From assembly GCF_037893185.1 (NCBI RefSeq), contig NZ_CP140772.1:4526001-4590000 (forward strand): a stretch of DNA of 64,000 bases, in the 5' to 3' direction. The stretch is from Chitinophaga sp. 180180018-3. Lineage in GTDB: Bacteria; Bacteroidota; Bacteroidia; Chitinophagales; Chitinophagaceae. Made by a program: the position numbers and the translations under genes. Below the pieces are notes generated by a model that was given only the letters and a program-made list of their open reading frames with translations, was not told the DNA's origin and did no database searches. Position 1 is the first letter of the stretch; each line of letters begins with the position of its first letter. This document shows, in pieces, positions 57,357-64,000 of the stretch.

Positions 57357-58634
57357 TTAAATGGTCCACGGTCCACGCATAGGCTGATAAATAAGCGCAT
57401 TGGCGCCTGCGTCGTCAATGAATTCCTGCTTTACAGGATCAAATTTCAGCGAACGGTTCAGTCGCAATGCAATCTTACCCATATTCACCAAAGTGGCGGA
57501 ACGATGACCATTTTCCTCATTCAGCGCAAATTTCCGGCGGCGCTTCACTGCATCAACAAAGTCGGTTTGCTGCGGTGCAGGGTCAGGGAATGCTGCCAGC
57601 TTTTTCTCCAGATCCGGAATGTCGGAACGGAAACCAGGATATAGCTTACCATTGGGCCCTTCGATATAAGCCGCTTTTTCGTCCGCTCCTTCTCCATCTA
57701 ATATAATCTGACAACCATCTGCATATGTATAAGTAATCCTTCTCCAGGTACCTACTGCATCCGGGTGCTGTTGCGGTGCGTCTACTTCCACGCTAACCGG
57801 ACTGGTATCGTCCTTGCCCAGGAAATACTGTATGGGATCAAGGTAGTGCTGTCCCATATCACCTAATCCACCTCCATCATAATCCCAGTAACCGCGGAAG
57901 GTCTGATGTACCCTGTGCGGGTTATAAGGACGGTAAGGTGCAGGGCCTAACCACATGTCATAGTCCAGCTCTTTAGGCACCGGCATTGGTTCGAGATTGG
58001 TTTTACCCACCCAATAAAATTTCCAGTCGAAGCCTGTATGCCTGCTCACCGTAACTTTCAATGGCCAGCCAAGTAATCCACTTTCCACCAGTTTCTTGAT
58101 TGGCTTAACAGTGGTGCCCATTCCATAGAAACGGTCTTCAAAACGGAACCAGGTATTCAGGCGGAATATCCTGCCATGTTGCTGTACGGCTTCAACAAGA
58201 CGTTTGCCTTCTCCTATTGTAGCGGTCATGGGCTTTTCGCACCATACATCTTTACCGGCACGTGCAGCATCTGCTGCGATAATACCATGCCAGTGCGGCG
58301 GTGTAGCCACATGCACAATATCCACTTCCGGCAGGGTGATTACTTCGCGGTAATCAGAAAAGGTTTTGACTCCTCTGCTTTTTTCTCCCAACTGATCCAT
58401 TGCCAGTTTGAGATGACTGCTGTCAACGTCGCAAAGAGCCACTACGCGGGTACCTGCATAGCCGAAATGGCCACGTCCCATACCTCCGGTGCCAATTACG
58501 GCTTTGGTAAGCTGGTCACTGGGCGCCAGGTAACCGCGGCCCAGCACATGTCTGGGCACAATAGTAAATGCAGCAAGCGCCCCAAGGGAATTTTTGAGGA
58601 ATGCCCGCCTTGAATCACTGTTTTGTTTCGCCAT
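57357..58634 (-). CDS. Tat-exported Gfo/Idh/MocA-family sugar oxidoreductase
   Basis: 425 residues. The N-terminus SRRAFLKNSLGALAAFTIVP is a twin-arginine signal, so the protein folds with its cofactor before export to the periplasm. Rossmann motif VIGTGGMGRGHFGYAGTRVVA (residues about 45-64), then the catalytic EKPMTATIGEG lysine and the C-terminal dimerisation domain (DYDMWLGPAPYRPYNPHRVH). The family oxidises sugar hydroxyls with NAD(P); C3 oxidation of a glycoside is suggested by the DUF1080 neighbour. Start is 201 bases after the SusD stop. Confidence 0.88.
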   Translation of the reverse strand: MAKQNSDSRRAFLKNSLGALAAFTIVPRHVLGRGYLAPSDQLTKAVIGTGGMGRGHFGYAGTRVVALCDVDSSHLKLAMDQLGEKSRGVKTFSDYREVITLPEVDIVHVATPPHWHGIIAADAARAGKDVWCEKPMTATIGEGKRLVEAVQQHGRIFRLNTWFRFEDRFYGMGTTVKPIKKLVESGLLGWPLKVTVSRHTGFDWKFYWVGKTNLEPMPVPKELDYDMWLGPAPYRPYNPHRVHQTFRGYWDYDGGGLGDMGQHYLDPIQYFLGKDDTSPVSVEVDAPQQHPDAVGTWRRITYTYADGCQIILDGEGADEKAAYIEGPNGKLYPGFRSDIPDLEKKLAAFPDPAPQQTDFVDAVKRRRKFALNEENGHRSATLVNMGKIALRLNRSLKFDPVKQEFIDDAGANALIYQPMRGPWTI

Positions 58635-58838
58635 ATTCTTGTTTAATTGAATGCCTGGATAGTTTTAGCTAAAGCCTTGATAACTTCGTTCATCGATTGG
58701 TGTAATTTTCACCCTTATAATACTATATTCACTGTCTTGTTAGATTCTGGCCTTCAGACTGGTAAGTTATAATGATACCAGGTGATATACAAGCTCAAAA
58801 AAGAATTTTGTGATGAGCGGTAAAAAAAACACTCATCA
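58635..58838 (-). terminator. Intergenic region with a possible attenuator after susD
   Basis: On the minus strand TGATGAG at the susD stop pairs with CTCATCA (58811-58838 on the plus strand), with a 14-base T-rich loop, and the right arm is followed by CAAAATTCTTTTTT. This could lower transcription of the downstream oxidoreductase gene. The rest of the spacer (58635-58796) has no gene and may carry a second promoter. Confidence 0.4.
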
Positions 58839-60434
58839 ATATCCCGGGTTCTGTACCATATCAGGATTTGATAAAGTTTCTTTTTCAGGCACCGGCCACA
58901 GGTAATCGCGATCGGTATATGCGCGGTCCTGCACTTTCACAGCTACGCCTGTAGCCGGATTGGTGGCCCCATATACTTCTCCGTTCATCACCTGTTTTAC
59001 AATACCCCATCTGCGTATATCGAAATAACGTTGACCTTCAAACGCAAGTTCCGACTGCCTTTCACGCCGAACCAGTTTGCGTAACATATCCTGGCTGTTA
59101 TATCGTTGCTGATCTGCAGCCGGCATGCCTGCCCGGCTGCGTACCTGATTAACGGCATTCACTACCGCAGGATTTTGCCAGTCGCCCAGCTCAATCAGTG
59201 CTTCTGCATACGACAACAACACTTCGCTATAACGTATAATCATAAAATCGAGCGAACCTGTTCTGCTCTGACGATCGCGGGCATCCAGGTACTTCCTTAT
59301 CCAATAACCTGTGGCAGTGGATTTTTGCACGCCTATTTTATCGGTATTGGTGGTAGCATTATCGAATGGCGCCAATATGTAGTTAGCATCGAGGAACGAT
59401 TCTCCCGGATATAATATGGAAGCGCTCAAACGCGGATCACGATTATTATTATAATTAGGCTGCTTCCTGTAAATAGCCAGTGAATCAGGTCCCAGTTCTG
59501 CCGGTGTTTTGCCCTGCATTGTCTCAAAATTATCTACTACCGGCTGCGTGGGCGATACATAAGTTTCTCCGCCAATACCATAAGGTGCGAATGTAGTCCA
59601 GGCATTACTGCAACCATTACTGCTGAAAAAGATACGTTCCTTATTCAGTTTACCGGTGTAGCTAAATAACTCTGCATAGTGGTTAACATCCGGCTTCTGA
59701 CTATGATATAATTCATATACGCCCGAGCTGATCACTTTGGCGGCTGCATCCCTTGCCACATCATAGTGATGAAAATACAGCGCCAGCCGCGCAATCAAAG
59801 CATTACAGGCACCTGCAGAAATCCTCCAGGTTTCATCACTGTCGTATTCTTTAGGAAGATTGTCGGCACAGCTCTGCAACTCACTGAGGATAAACTGATA
59901 TACCTTATCTACCCCATCACGCTTCAGGTGGTTTTCAGCAGGCGTTATCGACTTTGTCACAATGGGAATATCACCGAAGAAAAGCATGATCTCCATATGA
60001 TAATATGCGCGCAGTGCCCTTGCTTCAAACTTCATACGGGTGCGCAGCTTGTCGTCCATAAAACATTTATCTACATTTTCCAGAAACCTGCACGCCCGCC
60101 GGATATCAATATAGTCATCACGCCATATCCATTCTGCTACATCCCAGGTAGGGTTTTGCAGTCCGCGGGTATAGATATCATAGTTACCACGGAAGTCGCC
60201 CCGGCAAACCGCTTCATCACTCAGGCCCGACCAGAACATTACGTTCCGGCCACCCGAACCAGCAGGTACACCTGCGTAAATAGAAGCCAAAGCATTGTAG
60301 GCATGCCCCTCTGTTTTCCACCACTCTGCATCAGTTACACCACTCGGGTTATCATGCGTAAGAAATTTTTTACACCCCGGGGCCACTGTCAATAAGAGCC
60401 CCAATATCATAGTCATGTGGAGTTTCATCTTCAT
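58836..60434 (-). CDS. susD: SusD/RagB-type nutrient-binding outer-membrane lipoprotein
   Basis: 532 residues from the ATG at 60434; the frame extends to 60506 but that would add 24 residues before the signal. Lipobox in LLLTVAPGCKKF. SusD signatures: TDAEWWKTEGHAYNALASIY, RRACRFLENVD, LRAYYHMEIMLFFGDIPIVT, IRYSEVLLSYAEALIELGDW and RRERQSELAFEGQRYFDIRRW. It binds the glycan at the cell surface as the lid of SusC. 17 bases separate it from the susC stop. Confidence 0.95.
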   Translation of the reverse strand: MKMKLHMTMILGLLLTVAPGCKKFLTHDNPSGVTDAEWWKTEGHAYNALASIYAGVPAGSGGRNVMFWSGLSDEAVCRGDFRGNYDIYTRGLQNPTWDVAEWIWRDDYIDIRRACRFLENVDKCFMDDKLRTRMKFEARALRAYYHMEIMLFFGDIPIVTKSITPAENHLKRDGVDKVYQFILSELQSCADNLPKEYDSDETWRISAGACNALIARLALYFHHYDVARDAAAKVISSGVYELYHSQKPDVNHYAELFSYTGKLNKERIFFSSNGCSNAWTTFAPYGIGGETYVSPTQPVVDNFETMQGKTPAELGPDSLAIYRKQPNYNNNRDPRLSASILYPGESFLDANYILAPFDNATTNTDKIGVQKSTATGYWIRKYLDARDRQSRTGSLDFMIIRYSEVLLSYAEALIELGDWQNPAVVNAVNQVRSRAGMPAADQQRYNSQDMLRKLVRRERQSELAFEGQRYFDIRRWGIVKQVMNGEVYGATNPATGVAVKVQDRAYTDRDYLWPVPEKETLSNPDMVQNPGY

Positions 60435-60451
60435 ACTAAAAAAATTAAAGG

Positions 60452-63400
60452 TTATAACTGGATACTTATTCCTGCGGTATACATTTTCATAATACCATAG
60501 GTCCATTGATTACCCTGACTTTCAGGGTCTACCAGCTTCATGGAAGTAATTACAAAAGGATTCTGCGCGTTTACATATACCCTGGCACCGTTAATGCCTA
60601 TACGTTTCAGACGATCACTGCTGAAGTTGTATCCCAGTTGTATGTATTTAACACGTATATAGGCACCATTCTGGAACCAGAAATCAGATGATAGTTTATT
60701 AATACTGGGAGATGTAGTCAGGCGCGGGAAGCGTGCATTGGTACGTTGCGGTGTCCAGTAGTTATCTGCATAATACCTGGTAGGCACCCCACCGTCGAAC
60801 GACATATCCAGCGGATAAGCCAGCATCCCTCCCAATACAGCGTCGGTTCTGCTAACGCCCTGGAACAACGCTTCTAATTCCCATCTTTTATAAGTCAGAC
60901 GGAAGTTGGCGAAGTAGTCCACTTTAGGTGTGGGATTACCGATCACTGTCTGATCTTTGCCATCAATCACTCCATCGCCATTGACATCTACATACTTAAT
61001 ATCACCCGGCTTCTCATTCGCAATAATGGGCACCAGTGGTGTTCCGTCTGGTTTAAAATCAGATGCCTGCAATAATCCATTGGTCTTATAGCCGTAAATG
61101 CTGTTCAGGGCATATCCTTCTTTATTGATACTGGCATTATCGATATATGGCCCTCCGCGCAGGCTTGTCAACACATTTTTGTTATAAGAGATGCCCGGTC
61201 TGATCGACAATGTTAGATCTTTACCAATTCGTCCGTTATAGTTGAGCGACAGCTCCACCCCCTGGTTGCGCAGCTTACCTGCGTTAATCGGAGGCTTGCC
61301 CATACCGCCTACATAAGATACCGGCGGATTCAGGATGATGCCATTGGTAGCTTTGTTATAGTAGTCAAATGTCAGTTCCAGTTTACTGTTAAAAAGCCCG
61401 AGGTCCATGCCCAGATCCAGCATGTCTACCGTTTCCCAGGTGATATCAGGGTTACCGTAAACAGACTCAGTTCCGTTACCGGCGTCTATCAGGTTCTGAT
61501 ATTGATAAAGGTCTACGTTTTCATTACCCAGGCGTCCGTAAGACGCGCGGATTTTCATGTTGTTGATAAACCGGGCGGATTGCATAAAGTTTTCTTTATG
61601 TACGTTCCAGCCCAACGCTACCGACGGGAAAGTGCCATACTTGTGACCAGGACCAAAGCGGGAAGAACCATCTGTACGCAATGCGCCTTCCAGCAGGTAT
61701 TTATCTTTGAAGCTATAATTCACTTTTCCGTAAAACGACAGCAACGATCTTACTTCCCAGTTACCGCTGTTATTCTCTTCCTGCGAATAACCACCCATCA
61801 CGTAAAAATGATGATCTTTTACATCGTAAGTATAATCCGCCGTAACGCCGGCATAATAGTAAGTAGTCCTACCCATACTGGCATCCCGCTGAACACCCCA
61901 TGTTTGTACCAGCTGACCACTGTAGTAATCAAAAAAGTAGTAGTTATCGCGGGTGCTCCGGTACACATCGCTGTTGAGACGGAAACTGAACTGACCACGG
62001 AGATTGAATCCCGGGAATACCTCCCACTTCGGTTGCAGGTTAATACTGGATTGTCCGTATTCATTGGTCACACGGCCTCCGTGCTCCGCATAAGCCACCG
62101 GATTTACGATATCTACGTATCTGCCATAAATAACAGGCGCCCCGTCTTTTGCAGGATACTTGGGAAGAATAGTGGGCGGCACGCGGAAAATATCTTCCAG
62201 TATACGGTTACCGGCGTTTCCATTGGGTCTGTTAGGGTAGAATGTATTTCTTTTGATAGCCAGCATATCCAGGAATACGGTGAACTTCTTTGATAACGTC
62301 ACGGAAGTATTAGCACGGATATTATATTTATTGGAGTGATTCAATGGAATCATCCCATCCTGGTATTGGTAGTTGGCTGTAAGTGCAAAACGCGCCATGC
62401 TGTTTCCTCCGCTCACACCAAGCGAGTGGCTGGTAATAGGTGCAGCCTTGTTCAGTATCTGTTTCTGCCAGTCGGTGTTAGGATACTTCACCGGATCATC
62501 TCCGTTTTCAGTGTGTTTGATATCATCATCAGAGTAGAACGGCTGGTTACCGGCATTTACCTGTGCCTCATTATACATCCGCATAAATTCAGGCGCTTCA
62601 ACCAGCTTCGGCATAGCAGAAGGTGTTTGCACCCCATAGTATCCGTCGTAGCTAACAGCCACTCTTCCTGCTACCCCTCGTTTTGTATTTACCAATATAA
62701 CGCCATTGGCTGCGCGCGCGCCGTAAACCGCTGCCGCGGCGGCATCTTTAAGAATGGTGACACTTTCTACGGTAACAGGATCAATGTAGTTCATATCCAT
62801 TGGTACGCCGTCCACTAATATGAGCGGATTGGCATTACCGGGATTCAGGGTGCTGATCCCCCTGATTTTAATGGCAGCAGCGTCGCCGCCCGGCAAGCCC
62901 GATCCCTGGGTTACCTGTAGTCCGGTAACGCCGCCCTGCAGCGCCTGCGAAAGCGCGGTAATCGGTTTGCCCTCCGTTTGCCTCGCAACATTCACGGATG
63001 CAATGGAGCTGGCGATGTGTTTCTTTTGCTGTTCTGAAAGTCCTACTACCACCACTTCATCCAATGCTGCTACATTTTCTTTCAGGGAAATATTCAGTGC
63101 ATTCTGATTACGTATTGCCATATATTCCATCGGCTGATAGCCCATCTGGCTGAAGATCAGCACGGCATCCTTCTTTACACGGATTGTAAAATATCCGTCC
63201 GCATCCGTGGTAGTACCTACCCCGTTGTTTTCTTTCATCCGGATGGTTACACCGGGTAAAGCCTGTGGAGGTTCATGCGTATCGTATACCCGTCCACGTA
63301 AGAAATAGGTGGTATCTTCTACTACCGGTAACGCCCCTCCGGAGATGCTGTTTTTTACTTTTTCTCTGGGAATTATAGCTACCTGATTACGTGTAATGCG

Positions 63401-63730
63401 ATAGCTGAGTGCCGTGTTGGCCAGCGCCTGATCCAATACTTCGGTGATTCTCCTGTCCCGCACATCCATGGTTAACAGCGCTTCTTTCCGTACCAGTTCA
63501 TCCTTATAGAAGATACGCCAGCGGCTTTGCGATTGTATCTGGCTAAATAACTGAGGGAGGGTTCCCTGGCTTAGCTTGATGGTCAGGTGTTCGTCCTGCG
63601 ACCTGCCGGTAGCAGAAATTCCCAAAATACCGGTGAACAAAAGAATTACAGTTAGTTTCATTGTTCTGAGTAATTTAAGGGCAAGGGTATTGCCCGGCGG
63701 TACCCGCCAGAGTGCATAAATTTTTTTCAT
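60452..63730 (-). CDS. susC: SusC/RagA-type TonB-dependent transporter with STN domain
   Basis: 1092 residues with a signal peptide ending near GISATGRSQ. An STN (secretin and TonB N-terminal short) domain occupies about residues 48-120, then a carboxypeptidase-D-like regulatory domain (LRGRVYDTHEPPQALPGVTI, about 143-225), a plug with SVTILKDAAAAAVYGARAAN GVILV, and a 22-stranded barrel ending in GISIQL. The STN domain is the hallmark of transducing receptors that signal to a FecR-type anti-sigma factor; the 3' end of such a gene lies immediately upstream. It imports the glycan bound by SusD. Confidence 0.95.
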   Translation of the reverse strand: MKKIYALWRVPPGNTLALKLLRTMKLTVILLFTGILGISATGRSQDEHLTIKLSQGTLPQLFSQIQSQSRWRIFYKDELVRKEALLTMDVRDRRITEVLDQALANTALSYRITRNQVAIIPREKVKNSISGGALPVVEDTTYFLRGRVYDTHEPPQALPGVTIRMKENNGVGTTTDADGYFTIRVKKDAVLIFSQMGYQPMEYMAIRNQNALNISLKENVAALDEVVVVGLSEQQKKHIASSIASVNVARQTEGKPITALSQALQGGVTGLQVTQGSGLPGGDAAAIKIRGISTLNPGNANPLILVDGVPMDMNYIDPVTVESVTILKDAAAAAVYGARAANGVILVNTKRGVAGRVAVSYDGYYGVQTPSAMPKLVEAPEFMRMYNEAQVNAGNQPFYSDDDIKHTENGDDPVKYPNTDWQKQILNKAAPITSHSLGVSGGNSMARFALTANYQYQDGMIPLNHSNKYNIRANTSVTLSKKFTVFLDMLAIKRNTFYPNRPNGNAGNRILEDIFRVPPTILPKYPAKDGAPVIYGRYVDIVNPVAYAEHGGRVTNEYGQSSINLQPKWEVFPGFNLRGQFSFRLNSDVYRSTRDNYYFFDYYSGQLVQTWGVQRDASMGRTTYYYAGVTADYTYDVKDHHFYVMGGYSQEENNSGNWEVRSLLSFYGKVNYSFKDKYLLEGALRTDGSSRFGPGHKYGTFPSVALGWNVHKENFMQSARFINNMKIRASYGRLGNENVDLYQYQNLIDAGNGTESVYGNPDITWETVDMLDLGMDLGLFNSKLELTFDYYNKATNGIILNPPVSYVGGMGKPPINAGKLRNQGVELSLNYNGRIGKDLTLSIRPGISYNKNVLTSLRGGPYIDNASINKEGYALNSIYGYKTNGLLQASDFKPDGTPLVPIIANEKPGDIKYVDVNGDGVIDGKDQTVIGNPTPKVDYFANFRLTYKRWELEALFQGVSRTDAVLGGMLAYPLDMSFDGGVPTRYYADNYWTPQRTNARFPRLTTSPSINKLSSDFWFQNGAYIRVKYIQLGYNFSSDRLKRIGINGARVYVNAQNPFVITSMKLVDPESQGNQWTYGIMKMYTAGISIQL

Positions 63731-63794
63731 AACTTCGCTTCGGTTTTTTTGTTAAGCAAAAAGACAGCCTGTCCCCGTTTTGCGGAGATGAGCC

Positions 63795-63827
63795 ACCGGA
63801 AGATGTGCCACCATCTTCCGGTTTTTT
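63795..63827 (+). terminator. Strong hairpin between fecR and susC
   Basis: ACCGGAAGATG (63795-63805) pairs exactly with CATCTTCCGGT (63812-63822) around TGCCAC. The T-run follows on the plus strand only, so in terminator orientation it faces against the genes. On the minus strand, where fecR and susC are transcribed, the stem has no T-tract and would not be expected to terminate. Confidence 0.6.
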
Positions 63828-63843
63828 GTGTTGATATTTCTGT

Positions 63844-64000
63844 TTAGTCTTTCTCTTTAAGTATCACGCGTTGTCCTTTGTGCTCATACTGCAGGGAGTT
63901 TGTACCACAAATCACGTCAAGTACATCGTCCAGGTTATTTTCAAGATCAAGGTCGCCGGAACAGGTTTCTAACCCTGGTTGTGTTGAATCAAGTACCAAT
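63844..64000 (-). CDS. FecR-family anti-sigma factor (C-terminal end only)
   Basis: 52 residues visible, ending at the stop at 63844-63846; the rest is beyond the window. CSGDLDLENNLDDVLDVICG followed by a short beta stretch (SLQYEHKGQRVILKEKD) matches the DUF4974 C-terminal domain of Bacteroidota FecR proteins. These inner-membrane anti-sigma factors are released by the STN domain of the adjacent SusC. A sigma-70 ECF gene is expected further upstream. Confidence 0.8.
   Translation of the reverse strand, partial: LVLDSTQPGLETCSGDLDLENNLDDVLDVICGTNSLQYEHKGQRVILKEKD

Overview
The window reads as a chromosomal segment of a member of the Bacteroidota, most like the Chitinophagaceae (Chitinophaga-type). 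The evidence is a SusC/SusD pair with a FecR-type anti-sigma factor, proteins ending in the gliding-motility-associated (CHU_C, type IX secretion) C-terminal domain with SprB-like or PKD-like repeats, a truncated Bacteroidota-type RHS/YD-repeat protein, and the use of HEAT/DUF1080 and Gfo/Idh/MocA proteins. No tRNA, rRNA, CRISPR array, transposase or phage gene was recognised.

Layout. 1-588: start of a SAM methyltransferase cut by the window edge. 606-6342: a three-gene RND efflux operon (permease, lipoprotein adaptor, TolC-like channel). 6505-7212: a TMEM175-like membrane protein, then a very long intergenic hairpin. 7336-9021: a class I terpene synthase and a type 1 isopentenyl-diphosphate isomerase. 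9189-9662: a free methionine-(R)-sulfoxide reductase. 9701-10441: a PHP-type tyrosine phosphatase of the CpsB/YwqE family.

10448-34221 is one long minus-strand run of 18 genes for an exopolysaccharide. It reads from a PglF/CapD-type UDP-sugar 4,6-dehydratase through Wza, Wzc, a UDP-sugar 6-dehydrogenase, a Wzx-like flippase, a pyruvyl transferase, an acetyltransferase, glycosyltransferases, a putative polymerase, a DUF4091/GH123-like hydrolase, WecB and a heparinase II/III-like lyase. It ends with PglC-, PglD- and PglE-like enzymes and a T9SS-sorted SprB-repeat protein. The PglF/E/D/C set is split between the two ends of the cluster and suggests a lipid-linked, diacetylbacillosamine-like first sugar. 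The CpsB-like phosphatase beside the cluster is the natural partner of the Wzc kinase.

35136-37826 is lutABC (lactate oxidation), followed by a second long hairpin of the same family as the first. 38178-48087 holds a PIF1-like helicase with a C-terminal HTH, a cold-shock protein with a clear terminator, an MFS metabolite:H+ symporter, rpiA, a large T9SS-sorted PKD protein, an M28 peptidase and an MtfA-like peptidase.

48.2-53.7 kb is the most unusual part: an AT-rich accessory island on the minus strand. It begins with a coiled-coil/beta-barrel outer-membrane protein and the orphan N-terminus of an RHS/YD-repeat protein. Downstream are several small lipoproteins or secreted proteins, two of them apparently distant paralogs, a heavily frameshifted SUKH (SMI1/KNR4) immunity pseudogene and another coding fragment. 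I read it as a decayed polymorphic-toxin locus that kept part of its immunity array.

53984-64000 is a polysaccharide/glycoside utilisation locus: FecR (3' end only), SusC with an STN signalling domain, SusD, a Tat-exported Gfo/Idh/MocA oxidoreductase and a 1118-residue HEAT-repeat protein with two DUF1080 (3-keto-disaccharide hydrolase) domains. The combination points to uptake and oxidative (3-keto) cleavage of a glycoside, controlled by an ECF sigma/anti-sigma system.
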